64,000 nt of DNA, from the NCBI RefSeq assembly GCF_020524035.2, contig NZ_CP129013.1, positions 2,035,822-2,099,821 of the forward strand. The letters are read 5' to 3'. How positions within the stretch are numbered: position 1 is the first letter of the stretch; every line of letters starts with the position of its first letter. The position numbers and the translations under genes are program-made. Under the pieces are notes generated by a model. The model saw only the letters and a list, made by a program, of their open reading frames with translations, was not told the origin of the DNA and ran no database searches. This DNA is from Bacillus carboniphilus (GTDB lineage Bacteria; Bacillota; Bacilli; Bacillales; JAIVKR01). This document shows positions 48,687 to 58,487 of the stretch, piece by piece.

Positions 48687-51600
48687 CTAACGTACTTGCT
48701 TTTTTCGTTGATAGAGAAGACCTGCACTACCTGCAACTACGATAATTAAGCCAATCAGTAACCACTGATAGTAATTTGTAGCCGTTAACGGTAACTCCTC
48801 TTTTTTGTCTGTTGATTTGTCACTTGAACTACTATCTGACTTGTTGTCAGAACTGTTATCTGTTCCGTTGTCAGAACTGTTATCTGTTCCGTTGTCAGTA
48901 CCGTCATCTGTTCCGTTGTCAGTACCGTCATCTGTTCCGTTGTCAGTACCGTCATCTGTTCCGTTGTCAGTACCGTCATCTGTTCCGTTGTCAGTACCGT
49001 CATCTGTTCCGTTGTCAGTACCGTCTGTAAATGCTGCTTCTATTATACGCCCTTCTACCGCTGGACTAACTGGTGTATGAGCAGCAATATATTCGATTAA
49101 TGCTTCATCAAGTGCCGCAAATTCTCCTGTAACAGTAGAACCTGCAAACATTGAATAATCATCTCCACCAGCTGCTAAGAAGTCATTTGTTGCTAGCGTA
49201 TAAGTTGCTTCTAAATCAAGTGCTTTTCCACCAATCATGACAGAATGAACTCGCTCACCTGCTGGTTGCTCTGTATCAATCGCAAACGACATACCCGCTA
49301 CGTGAGGGAATGCACCCTTTACTTCTGGATAACTACTTGTTCCATGCTCTAGTGCATCTAACAATGTTTGTCCTGTTACTTCAATCGTTTGAATATAGTT
49401 ACCGAATGGTAATACTGTAATTACTTCACCTTTCGTAATCTCACCTTGATCAATGGATGCTCGGATTCCTCCACCATTCATTAAGGCTACATCAGCTCCA
49501 GTTTCAGCTAACATCGCATCTGTAATTAAGTTACCAAGGTTTGTTTCGCCTGCACGTACTTGCTCGCGCTCACCATCAAGGACAACATCTGTTGAACCAA
49601 TGACTTCACTTAATTTCTCTTCATGCTCTGCATCAATTTTATCAATTAACGCTTTTACTTCTGGGTCTTCTTCAATACCATCTGTTTCTGCTTGCTGTTT
49701 TGTAATTGTTTCTGCTTCTTTACTTACAAGCTTGCCATCTTCATACGTTAAGTTTACGACACCTAAGTTTTCAGTGTACTCTCCAGCACTGACAATTAAT
49801 GTGCCATTACCATGCTCGTCTGTGTTATCAACCGTATGGCTATGACCATCAACGATTAAATCAATACCAGGTGCTTCTTTCGCTACTTTAATGCTTGTAT
49901 CTGTACTTGAAGCGTCGGTACCTAAGTGTGTTAAGGCAATAATAGTATCAACATTTTGCTTTTCAAGCTCAGCGACCATTTCGTTCGCCACTACTACTGG
50001 ATCTAAGAATTCAATTCCTTTTACGTTTGCTGGATGTGTTTTATAAGCCGTCTCTGGTGTTGTTAAACCAAAGATACCTAGTTTCACACCGTCTACCTCT
50101 TGAATTGTATACGGTTGTAATAAACGTTCTTGATTTTCTTCATAAACCACGTTCGCGCTTAAGACTGGGAATTCTGTTAAACCAGCAAGCTCTAGTAATC
50201 GATCATACCCATAGTTAAAGTCATGGTTTCCTGCCGCCATTGCGTCATAACCAATTTCATTCATGATTTCGACAATGCTTGTTCCTTCTACTAAAGTGGA
50301 GAAGCTTGTTCCGTGGAACGTATCCCCTGCATCTAACATTAACGTGTTAGGATTTGCTTGTTCATATTGTTCTACTAACGTCGCAATCTTCGCAAAGCCC
50401 ATTCCTGCATATTTATCATCCCATACTTTTGAATGCGTATCATTCGTATGAAGAATGGTAATCTCTGTTTTGTCTACAAATTTTTCTTCTATTATACGCC
50501 CTTCTACCGCTGGACTAACTGGTGTATGAGCAGCAATATATTCGATTAATGCTTCATCAAGTGCGGCAAATTCTCCTGTAACAGTAGAACCTGCAAACAT
50601 TGAATAATCATCTCCACCAGCTGCTAAGAAGTCATTTGTTGCTAGCGTATAAGTTGCTTCTAACTCAAGTGCTTTTCCATCAATCATAACAGAATGAACG
50701 CGCTCACCTGCTGGTTGCTCTGTATCAATCGCAAACGTTATACCCGCTACGTGAGGGAATGCACCTTTTACTTCTGGATAACTGCTTGTTCCATGCTCTA
50801 GTGCATCTAACAACGTTTGTCCTGTCACTTCGATTGTTTGAATATAATTACCAAACGGTAAAACCGTTACAACTTCACCTTTTGTAATCTCACCTTGATC
50901 AATGGATGCTCGAATTCCTCCACCATTCATTAAGGCTACATCTGCTCCAGTTTCAGCTAACATCGCATCTGTAATTAAGTTACCAAGGTTTGTTTCGCCT
51001 GCACGTACTTGCTCGCGCTCACCATCAAGGACAACATCTGTTGAACCGATGACTTCACTTAATATTTCTTCATGTTCTGCATCAATGCCATCAATTAACG
51101 CTTTTACTTCTGGGTCTTCTTCAATACCATCTGTTTCTGCTTGCTGTTTTGTAATTGTTTCTGCTTCTTTACTTACAAGCTTGCCATCTTCATACGTTAA
51201 GTTTACGACACCTAAGTTTTCAGTGTACTCACCCGCACTGACAATTAATGTGCCATTACCATGCTCGTCTGTGTTATCAACCGTATGGCTATGACCATCA
51301 ACGATTAAATCAATACCAGGTGCTTCATTCGCTACTTTAATGCTTGTATCTGTACTTGAAGCATCGGTACCTAAGTGTGTTAAAGCAATAATAGTATCAA
51401 CATTTTGCTTTTCAAGCTCAGCGACCATTTCGTTCGCCACTTCTACTGGATCTAAGAATTCAATTCCTTCTACATTCGCTGGATGTGTTTTATAAGCCGT
51501 CTCTGGCGTTGTTAAACCAAAGATTCCCAGTTTCACACCATCTACTTCTTCAATCGTGTAAGGTTGTAATAAACGCTCGCCTGTTTCTTCATAAACCACG

Positions 51601-54600
51601 TTCGCGCTTAAGACTGGGAATTCTGTTAATCCAGCAAGCTCTAGTAATCGATCATACCCATAGTTAAAGTCATGGTTTCCTGCCGCCATTGCGTCATAAC
51701 CAATTTCGTTCATGATTTCGACAATGCTTGTTCCTTCTACTAAAGTGGAGAAGCTTGTTCCGTGGAACGTATCCCCTGCATCTAACATTAACGTGTTAGG
51801 GTTTTCTTGTTCATATTGTTCTACTAACGTCGCAATCTTCGCAAAGCCCATTCCTGCATATTTATCATCCCATACTTTTGAATGCGTATCATTCGTATGA
51901 AGAAGAGTGATATTTTTCGTGTGAAGATCCGTTTGGATTAATACCGGATCATGGTCACTTGCTGCACCAAGATTCTCAGTAAAGTCAGAGTTGATATTCA
52001 CAATATCGATCTCTGTATCTTTTGCCATTTGATTACTAACTAAAATATGATCTAAAACTTGATTGTTCCCTTGATAGTTATACGTGTATCGTTCTTCTTT
52101 AGGAAGTTCTTCAATCATATTTGTTAATTCATTATCTTTTAATGCTTCCAAAGGAGCTGAGAATTCAAAGTCATTCATATCTCCTAATACAACAACATTG
52201 GCAGATGGATTGACTTCCATTACATCATCGATAAATCCGTTAATAATTTCTGCCTTTGCTACACGGCTTGGCTCACTACCTAAAACAACAGGTTGTTCAC
52301 TTCCGTATAGAGCACCGTCTCCACGTTTTGAATTTAAGTGGTTTGCAATAACAATAACTTCTTCACCATTAAATTCAAATTCTGCTGCTAACGATTTACG
52401 AGAGTTTTTAAATGCTGCATTTGTTGGATCAATACGACCGGGATTTACTGTTAATCCATTTTCGTCATAACCTACAGATGTTGTTGCATCTCCAGCCTCT
52501 TTTTCAACCAAACTTACACGATCTGGGTTATAAATATATCCAACGCGAATGTTTCCACCTGGTTGACCACCATCGTCTTTATCTGCTGGAGCAATATCAG
52601 TAAACTTGTACGTTGGTCCACCAGCTTTTTCAATGGCAGCTATTAATTTTTTATAAGACTCGCTTGCATCCGTAGTTCCATCATCAGTAGGACCATTATT
52701 GTCCTGAACTTCAATTAAACCAATAATGTCTGGCTGTTTAAGATTATTAATCATTGATTTTGCTAGTTTTTCAGCCTTCTCATCAGATGTATCAGCAGAG
52801 AAGTTTTCAATGTTATAAGATGCGATCGTTAATTTATCTTCATCTTTTTCAATTGAAGTTGTTGGTTGTTCAAGGTCGCTTGAAATCACTTCTGGCATTT
52901 CTTCCGTTGGTATAACTTTAAAGTTACTATAATCGTATGTTACGACACCTGTAATCTTACCATCAAACTGATCACCAGTTTTAATGTCTACATCTTCGTC
53001 AGGTAGCATGACCATAATACGCTCTGGGTTATAATCATCTTCTGTAATTAAAACGCCGCCTGCTTCTGTACGATAAGCATCAACCGTATCTTCAATGACA
53101 ACTGGAAGATCACCATATTTAGGGTGTCCTACAGAAACTGCATCTTCAAGAACAATGCGCATTCCTTCAAGACTCTCATAAAAATCAATCGCATCTTCTT
53201 CAGGGTCAAAGTTTGCGAAAGCATCGTTATCAATGATTTTTCCTGGTGGTGTACGATCTTTTCCAATCACAACTGGGTCAGGTAACGTTTGACCTGAAGC
53301 TTCGACAGTTACTTTAGAACCTTTAATTTGTGTCGTTAATAAATCAGGGGCACCTTCGTAACCATCTTCTCTATATTCTGTAACTTCTCCGCTAACAGAG
53401 ACTAGATCGCCTACTTTTACATTGGAATCCTTCATATACACATAGATTCCTTCAGACGTTTTTTCATTATCATCCGCTTCTGCAGATTCCATATAGAAAC
53501 CTGAAGTTCCTTTTACATGTGTAACGATCCCTTTTACACCTGTTACAGCTTGTCCATCATATAATGATATGTGACGAGCTCCTTGAATATCGTGAATCGC
53601 AACTCCATCTAAAGACTCAATCACTTCATATGTGTATGTCGCGACTTCACTTGTCTCGCCGTCTATTTCTACAATTGCTTTAACAGTTGTATCTTCAGAA
53701 ATTTTAATTGGGCTCGAGTATTTTGTCCCTTGTTCTGAAGTTGGTTCAGATCCGTCAAGTGTATAATAGATCACACCATTTTCAGCAGGAGTTTCAAGTG
53801 TAATTTCAGACCCTTTTACGATACTGCCAGACTCAGAGCTTGCATAAACAGCAAGTGGATATAACTCGATATCATCTGCAGTTCTTGGAGTTAATTTATA
53901 CTCACTATAGTTATAATCAATGACACCTGTAATTGAATCGTATTTCTTACCGACACTTAAAGAAACATCGTTTTGAGTGACAAGTTTAAATGTACCCTGA
54001 GCGTCAGTAGCTGTATAGTTTCCGTGTTTGTCTACAGAATTAATTGTGAAGTTTTCTACTTTTACCAGTTCAGCTTCAACATTTTCATTAAAATCGGAAG
54101 AAGTGATCACTTGAGCTTTTTGGTTTACTTCACCATCAGTCTCTTCTATTGTAATTTGATCTACATAGAGTTGAGCCATTCCATAAAAATCCGACACTTT
54201 TCCTTCAGCAGAAATACGGTCACCAATATTGGCAGAGATATTTCCACGAACAACAATAGCTGCCGTATCATCTTGTACATACAAATTTGTTTGACCACTA
54301 ATTTCAAACGATGCTGTTACAACACCTTCAATTTTCGCCTCGCTATCTTTAGCAAGTTGACGAACATCAGCAATATCTGTCACTTCTAAAGGAGCTTTAA
54401 TCGTATAGTCAAAACTAGCAATCTCGCTATGATCTAATCCATCTTTAATCGCGATTGCTTTAATTGTCATCGCTTTAGTTATAGCAATTGGTTTTTCATA
54501 TAAAGTACTTTCAGCTGTAGGTTGAGTACCATCTGTCGTATAGTAAATAGTTGCATCATCAGTTGAAGTAGATAGGGTAACTTCTGTACCTTCTTTCACT

Positions 54601-55181
54601 TCACCTGTAGCAGATGCTTTTACAGTAGACGCTTGTGTTACTTCACCTTCATAGCTTGTCCAAGTAATATTATCAAGGACTACTTGTTTACCACTAGAAC
54701 TTGCGTTCACAAGTTTGATTTCTACTTCACCAGGAGTGTTAATATTTTCTACAGTGAAATTGTATACTTCGTCATCTGTAAACTCAACAGAGGATGCTTT
54801 TAATTCACCATTAATATATAAATCTATTTTTCTCGTGCTATTTGATGTAAAACCCTTCTTCAGATCCACTGAAAAAGATCCTATACCCTCAGATAAAGTC
54901 GTTGATAAACTACTATTCGTTTTACCAAACATAACCCCATCGCCATCTATAGGATCATCTGATTCATCTCTTGATTGAACGTAGGTCCAAGTTATACCAT
55001 TTTCACCTTCAAATGACCCATCTTCATACGTATTATTAGCGATTGAAGTTAGGTTATCAAAAGTCTCAACAAATTTATTTGCCGCAAACACTTGACTGAA
55101 TGCGCCTAAATTAAGCATGTTCAAAACTAGTAATCCGACTAGTAGAATACTAATTCGTTTACGATTTATTTTCTTCAACAT
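48687..55181 (-). CDS. Giant nuclease with duplicated 5'-nucleotidase and sortase signal
   Basis: A wall-anchored 2164-residue paralogue of the upstream gene. I use ATG 55181 (MLKKINRKRI) behind GGGAGGAA. Order: signal peptide, beta-sandwich, chitobiase-like and OB-fold modules (about 35-510), YhcR-type segment, EEP nuclease (about 779-1082: TIASYNIENF, LIEVQDN, NHLNSKRGD, LGDMNDFEF), first metallophosphatase/nucleotidase module (about 1087-1567), a second near-identical copy (about 1568-2050), a GTDD/GTDN repeat linker (about 2053-2108), and a sorting signal ELPLTATNYYQW followed by a TM segment and KKQVR. LPLTA differs from LPxTG. It would release nucleosides and phosphate from nucleic acid at the cell surface. 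Confidence 0.9.
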   Translation of the reverse strand: MLKKINRKRISILLVGLLVLNMLNLGAFSQVFAANKFVETFDNLTSIANNTYEDGSFEGENGITWTYVQSRDESDDPIDGDGVMFGKTNSSLSTTLSEGIGSFSVDLKKGFTSNSTRKIDLYINGELKASSVEFTDDEVYNFTVENINTPGEVEIKLVNASSSGKQVVLDNITWTSYEGEVTQASTVKASATGEVKEGTEVTLSTSTDDATIYYTTDGTQPTAESTLYEKPIAITKAMTIKAIAIKDGLDHSEIASFDYTIKAPLEVTDIADVRQLAKDSEAKIEGVVTASFEISGQTNLYVQDDTAAIVVRGNISANIGDRISAEGKVSDFYGMAQLYVDQITIEETDGEVNQKAQVITSSDFNENVEAELVKVENFTINSVDKHGNYTATDAQGTFKLVTQNDVSLSVGKKYDSITGVIDYNYSEYKLTPRTADDIELYPLAVYASSESGSIVKGSEITLETPAENGVIYYTLDGSEPTSEQGTKYSSPIKISEDTTVKAIVEIDGETSEVATYTYEVIESLDGVAIHDIQGARHISLYDGQAVTGVKGIVTHVKGTSGFYMESAEADDNEKTSEGIYVYMKDSNVKVGDLVSVSGEVTEYREDGYEGAPDLLTTQIKGSKVTVEASGQTLPDPVVIGKDRTPPGKIIDNDAFANFDPEEDAIDFYESLEGMRIVLEDAVSVGHPKYGDLPVVIEDTVDAYRTEAGGVLITEDDYNPERIMVMLPDEDVDIKTGDQFDGKITGVVTYDYSNFKVIPTEEMPEVISSDLEQPTTSIEKDEDKLTIASYNIENFSADTSDEKAEKLAKSMINNLKQPDIIGLIEVQDNNGPTDDGTTDASESYKKLIAAIEKAGGPTYKFTDIAPADKDDGGQPGGNIRVGYIYNPDRVSLVEKEAGDATTSVGYDENGLTVNPGRIDPTNAAFKNSRKSLAAEFEFNGEEVIVIANHLNSKRGDGALYGSEQPVVLGSEPSRVAKAEIINGFIDDVMEVNPSANVVVLGDMNDFEFSAPLEALKDNELTNMIEELPKEERYTYNYQGNNQVLDHILVSNQMAKDTEIDIVNINSDFTENLGAASDHDPVLIQTDLHTKNITLLHTNDTHSKVWDDKYAGMGFAKIATLVEQYEQENPNTLMLDAGDTFHGTSFSTLVEGTSIVEIMNEIGYDAMAAGNHDFNYGYDRLLELAGLTEFPVLSANVVYEETGERLLQPYTIEEVDGVKLGIFGLTTPETAYKTHPANVEGIEFLDPVEVANEMVAELEKQNVDTIIALTHLGTDASSTDTSIKVANEAPGIDLIVDGHSHTVDNTDEHGNGTLIVSAGEYTENLGVVNLTYEDGKLVSKEAETITKQQAETDGIEEDPEVKALIDGIDAEHEEILSEVIGSTDVVLDGEREQVRAGETNLGNLITDAMLAETGADVALMNGGGIRASIDQGEITKGEVVTVLPFGNYIQTIEVTGQTLLDALEHGTSSYPEVKGAFPHVAGITFAIDTEQPAGERVHSVMIDGKALELEATYTLATNDFLAAGGDDYSMFAGSTVTGEFAALDEALIEYIAAHTPVSPAVEGRIIEEKFVDKTEITILHTNDTHSKVWDDKYAGMGFAKIATLVEQYEQANPNTLMLDAGDTFHGTSFSTLVEGTSIVEIMNEIGYDAMAAGNHDFNYGYDRLLELAGLTEFPVLSANVVYEENQERLLQPYTIQEVDGVKLGIFGLTTPETAYKTHPANVKGIEFLDPVVVANEMVAELEKQNVDTIIALTHLGTDASSTDTSIKVAKEAPGIDLIVDGHSHTVDNTDEHGNGTLIVSAGEYTENLGVVNLTYEDGKLVSKEAETITKQQAETDGIEEDPEVKALIDKIDAEHEEKLSEVIGSTDVVLDGEREQVRAGETNLGNLITDAMLAETGADVALMNGGGIRASIDQGEITKGEVITVLPFGNYIQTIEVTGQTLLDALEHGTSSYPEVKGAFPHVAGMSFAIDTEQPAGERVHSVMIGGKALDLEATYTLATNDFLAAGGDDYSMFAGSTVTGEFAALDEALIEYIAAHTPVSPAVEGRIIEAAFTDGTDNGTDDGTDNGTDDGTDNGTDDGTDNGTDDGTDNGTDDGTDNGTDNSSDNGTDNSSDNKSDSSSSDKSTDKKEELPLTATNYYQWLLIGLIIVVAGSAGLLYQRKKQVR
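48858..49023. repeat. 24-bp tandem repeat encoding GTDD/GTDN
   Basis: A 24-base unit (TCAGTACCGTCATCTGTTCC core) repeats about five times with further degenerate units, encoding an acidic, flexible wall-spanning linker. It also opens long spurious frames on both strands. Confidence 0.92.
49041..51938. repeat. Internal 1449-bp tandem duplication
   Basis: The nucleotidase module is repeated head to tail with a period of 1449 bases (483 codons): TATTATACGC at 49041 recurs at 50490, and the two halves are nearly identical at the DNA level. Confidence 0.9.
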
Positions 55182-55262
55182 TGTTTCCTCCCTTACTATA
55201 TTTACATATAGAAACAAAATGGAATTTAGTATAATAAAACACTAAATTAATTATTACAATAT

Positions 55263-55282
55263 TACTAGATTCATTATAAATA
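55263..55282 (-). promoter_or_regulatory. Conserved promoter-proximal block, copy 2
   Basis: TTACTAGATTCATTATAAAT (first 20 bases) copies the block at 48297. On the minus strand it includes TATAAT. It lies about 82-101 bases before the start codon. Confidence 0.6.
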
Positions 55283-55403
55283 AAAACTAATGAGTAAAGT
55301 ACTAAAAATAAAAGATTTTTACATAAAATTTAAACTAATAACAAAGACCTTACTTCTTCAGAGGATTCTTTTCATAAAATCAATCCTATCTATCCTTTAA
55401 TCA

Positions 55404-55437
55404 CATTCCTCCTAAAAGATTTTTGCATACGCTTACA
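55404..55437. promoter_or_regulatory. Conserved upstream element, copy 2 (cre-like)
   Basis: CATTCCTCCT and TGCATACGCTTACA with the same spacing as in copy 1. The minus strand reads TGTAAGCGTATGCA, 12 of 14 to a cre consensus. Nothing else of note in the 55182-55596 spacer, which is AT-rich. Confidence 0.5.
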
Positions 55438-55596
55438 AATAGAGACATCAGCACGTCTGATGACTAACGTTAAACGTTTTTACATTCTGATTGTAACATA
55501 AATGAAATAGGATTTTGTCATATATGATTAAAAAAAAAGATTTAATTTTAGGTCTATATTCCTATTTAATCCATTTGAAGTTTATTTTGAAAGATT

Positions 55597-55788
55597 TTAT
55601 GTATATAACGATCCAAAAAAAACAATAAATCCTAATGTTATGAAAAATATTGGATTAGGAAACTCAAAGAGTATGCCTGTAATATAATCAAAACTATTCT
55701 CTATAAGTTTTCGATTTCTCATATCAAAGAACAAAACCACATGCCCAATAATAATCATTCCAAGCCCTATAAAAACCCCAATATGCAT
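55597..55788 (-). CDS. Small two-helix membrane protein
   Basis: 63 residues starting MHIGVFIGLGMIIIGHVVLF, with two hydrophobic segments (about 5-22 and 43-62) around a short basic loop (DMRNRKLIEN). AAGGAGAAGGAAC precedes ATG, so it is likely translated. It is 13 bases downstream of another membrane protein gene on the same strand, so a pair. Family not recognised. Confidence 0.6.
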   Translation of the reverse strand: MHIGVFIGLGMIIIGHVVLFFDMRNRKLIENSFDYITGILFEFPNPIFFITLGFIVFFGSLYT

Positions 55789-55801
55789 GTTCCTTCTCCT
55801 T

Positions 55802-56098
55802 TTACTCGAAAATAAATAACAATAAGGGTTTAAAGAAAATTATAGAAGTAAGACATATGCAAGGTTTAGCCAAAAACTGCCGATAGATTAATTTGCTCTC
55901 TTCTCTAGCAATGTTAAACTGAACTTGAGATATACCCACAAGAATACTTAATAGAAAAAGAGTATAAAAAAAATAGTGCATGAACTCTAAGAAAAATAAG
56001 ACAATCCACATCAAAGTAAGAACATAAATAAAGAAAGTTAAACAAAAAATAGTTCTCCATTTATATCCTAATATCAATTTCATCTGGTCGATACTCAT
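55802..56098 (-). CDS. Small membrane protein, unrecognised
   Basis: 98 residues from ATG 56098 (MSIDQMKLILGYKW) behind AGGAGGTGTG. Two strongly hydrophobic segments (about 18-40 and 43-62) and a C-terminal hydrophobic tail (SIIFFKPLLLFIFE). First of two membrane genes that read towards the nuclease genes. A frameshift near the C-terminus is possible but I cannot show it. No family recognised. Confidence 0.55.
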   Translation of the reverse strand: MSIDQMKLILGYKWRTIFCLTFFIYVLTLMWIVLFFLEFMHYFFYTLFLLSILVGISQVQFNIAREESKLIYRQFLAKPCICLTSIIFFKPLLLFIFE

Positions 56099-56212
56099 AC
56101 TACACACACCTCCTCATTTCTATAATACCTTATTTATATGTGGAGTTTACTTGTCTCTATCGCAAAAATACGTTCCTGTTATAATAAAGAAAACACGCTA
56201 TGAGGTGATCAT

Positions 56213-56860
56213 GTGGAAAATTTACCTAAAGACCTTTCATTATATTTAGTAACAGATGAGAGAATGGACTTTACCCTTCAATTAAAAAAAATAGAAGAAG
56301 CGATTAAAGGTGGAGTCACGATGGTTCAGCTTCGGGAAAAGAAAATCGATGGAGGAGAGTTTTTAAAACGTGCCAAACAACTAAAAAAACTAACATCTTC
56401 CTACAACGTGCCCTTTGTCATAAATGATCGAATTGATATTGCCTTAGCAGTTGAGGCAGATGGCATTCATATTGGTCAAACGGATATTCCATTATCAGAC
56501 GCAAAAAAAATGGTCCCAAAAACCATGTTCATTGGGGTCTCTGTTAAAACGATGGACCAAGCGAAAGAGGCGGAGCAAGAAGGAGCAGACTATGTAGGGA
56601 TTGGTTCCGTTTTCCCAACAGAAACTAAAGAGGATGCAGAAAGAATTACATTAGATTTATTAGGGAATATTACCTCTTCTATTTCCATTCCAAGCGTCGC
56701 CATTGGTGGAATTAATCAAAATAATATTGAACAATTAACTAAATCTAAAATTGATGGAGTTGCTGTAGTTTCTAGTATTCTTTCAGCAAAAGACAGTAAA
56801 AAAGCGCTGAACAACTTTCAATATTTAAATAAGAATTTAAACGAGCTGTCACAACATTGA
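56213..56860 (+). CDS. thiE: Thiamine-phosphate synthase ThiE
   Basis: A 215-residue TIM-barrel enzyme joining the pyrimidine diphosphate and thiazole phosphate to thiamine phosphate. Motifs: LYLVTDERM, VTMVQLREKKIDGGEFL, NDRIDIALAVEADGIHIGQTD, VGIGSVFPTETKEDA and the phosphate-binding SVAIGGINQNN near the end. The GTG at 56213 fits GAGGTGAT; an out-of-frame ATG two bases upstream is not used. It stands alone, without thiM or thiD beside it. No THI-box riboswitch was recognised in the 100 bases upstream. Confidence 0.93.
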   Translation: MENLPKDLSLYLVTDERMDFTLQLKKIEEAIKGGVTMVQLREKKIDGGEFLKRAKQLKKLTSSYNVPFVINDRIDIALAVEADGIHIGQTDIPLSDAKKMVPKTMFIGVSVKTMDQAKEAEQEGADYVGIGSVFPTETKEDAERITLDLLGNITSSISIPSVAIGGINQNNIEQLTKSKIDGVAVVSSILSAKDSKKALNNFQYLNKNLNELSQH

Positions 56861-56874
56861 CAGCTCGCTTTTTT
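56842..56874 (+). terminator. Terminator of thiE
   Basis: CGAGCTGTC and GACAGCTCG (56842-56850 and 56859-56867), then TTTTTT. Also the convergent end of the exporter operon. Confidence 0.88.
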
Positions 56875-57672
56875 CAAACTTGTAAATCTCTTCTTTTATA
56901 GAAAGTAAACGTAGCCGCTACTAAAATCATAATGATAACTGCAGATATTGTGAGGTAAATCCCTTCTAACCCCCCCACCGTACATTACTTGTTTCGCTTC
57001 AAAATATTTAAATGGAGTGACATATTTTAACCATGCGATGGAATCGTTTAACTCCTTTACAATCGATAACAAGAACATCACTAATAAAATGACAGCTGAG
57101 ACCATCGCTGCTTTAGCCGGCTTTCGTATAATAGCGGCAACCGATGAGCCAATCAGTAGAAAGATTACTTGAACGATGAACAGTCCCAGCATAAAAAGAG
57201 AAATATCATTCCCTACAGGATCACTTTCACTAAAATAACGGACAACGAAGAAACTCGTTAAAAAAGTAATTAAGTTGATGACTACTACATTTATCAAAGC
57301 TGCCACTATTTTAAATACTATTACCTTATTTCTTGAAATAGGTTTGACAAATAGAAACTCAGCTGTTTGATCTCGCTCTTCTTTTGCAACGATATTTGCC
57401 CCGAACATCGTCGCATGGGTGGTTGCCATAATCAGCAAGTAAAGCGTTAATACCCCGTAAAACCCTAAAGCTGTTGATAAATCAAACGTCCCTGTACCCA
57501 TAATGGCTTGGAGTGTCTCTGGCATGGTTTGAAAAAATTCATTCACGGATTGATCAGATGAAGAAAAAGCCGAGAATTTACTCATTCCTGCTACAATCAT
57601 GAACACAAAACCAACACTCCATATAATAAGGGATTTAAGATCCGCTCTTAATTCCTTTAAAATAATATTCAT
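56874..57672 (-). CDS. ABC-2 type permease (second), frameshift
   Basis: About 265 residues after removing one extra base from the poly-C at 56970-56976; the true stop is at 56874, and the C-terminus becomes YGGGLEGIYLTISAVIIMIL. Six hydrophobic segments and the ABC-2 pattern ATTHATMFGANIVAKEERDQTAEFLFVKPISR. It pairs with the 57691-58485 permease to form the exporter membrane dimer. AGGAGG-like GGAAAGGGAAAT precedes the start. Fourth gene of the TetR-ABC-permease-permease operon. Confidence 0.85.
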
Positions 57673-57690
57673 TTCCCTTTCCTCCTTTCT

Positions 57691-58485
57691 TTATATTCGG
57701 ATGTCTTTTTTCTTAAACAAGATAAAGCTAGAAATAAACGAAAGGATAACCACAATCAAACCTGTTATGATAAATGGCCATTCATAAGAAGTGTGTTCAA
57801 TGATATGTGTAGAATCAAAATAACTAAATGGAGATAAAAACCGCTTCCAAATTTCTTCACCAGTTGCACTAATCATACTGATAATAAAAAAGGCAAAAAC
57901 AGTTCCTAATGAGACCGCAATCACTGATTTTATTTTTGTAAGGATTGTAGATAAAAAGAAGCCAATCGATAAAAAGATGACTTGCATAAAAAGTAACGAC
58001 AAAGATATCATTAAAAACGTTTTGACAGGCAAGTCATTTTCGGAAACAACAGTAGCAACAAACAGTGCAGACGTATAAAAAATAAGATTTGTTATCACGA
58101 TGGATGTTAGTCCCGCTAGTACTTTCGCCAAGAGTACTTGTTTTCTTTTGACAGGTTTCGCAAACAAAAATTCAGCCGTTTTTTGTCTTGATTCATTTGA
58201 ACCCATCGATACCCCTAAAATCATGGCTTGAATAGCGCCACATAAAAGAATATAAACAAACGTATAAGAATAGTAGCCAAGTATAGTACCAATTGATTCG
58301 ATTTGAATGCCTAAGGCTAAACGAACCTCCTCAGGAAACCCTTCAAGTAACTTTGTGAACTCCTCTACCTCTTTTGCAATCGCAGGAAAAAACGATAAAA
58401 AAAGACTAATTAACAAAACGAAAGCAATTGACCAGCTAATCGTAAATTTCCGAATCATACGCCACTCATGAAGAAAGATATTCAT
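57691..58485 (-). CDS. ABC-2 type permease (first)
   Basis: A 264-residue membrane protein with six hydrophobic segments. The same loop motif occurs (GVSMGSNESRQKTAEFLFAKPVKRKQ), which is the ABC-2 signature shared with its partner. It follows the ATPase by two bases. The exporter could remove antibiotics or lipids; substrate unknown. Confidence 0.88.
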   Translation of the reverse strand: MNIFLHEWRMIRKFTISWSIAFVLLISLFLSFFPAIAKEVEEFTKLLEGFPEEVRLALGIQIESIGTILGYYSYTFVYILLCGAIQAMILGVSMGSNESRQKTAEFLFAKPVKRKQVLLAKVLAGLTSIVITNLIFYTSALFVATVVSENDLPVKTFLMISLSLLFMQVIFLSIGFFLSTILTKIKSVIAVSLGTVFAFFIISMISATGEEIWKRFLSPFSYFDSTHIIEHTSYEWPFIITGLIVVILSFISSFILFKKKDIRI

Positions 58486-58487
58486 CG

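Noticed and set aside
48858-49023. Possible CRISPR array
   Set aside because: The repeats are contiguous, with no unique spacers, and encode a GTDD/GTDN linker in frame.
48785-49080. Repetitive frames on both strands (TVLTTEQM and SVPLSVPS runs)
   Set aside because: They are out-of-frame readings of the 24-bp repeat in the nuclease gene.
56100-56212. THI-box (TPP) riboswitch before thiE
   Set aside because: The 105-base leader has no CTGAGA-type or other TPP-aptamer landmark that I can see.
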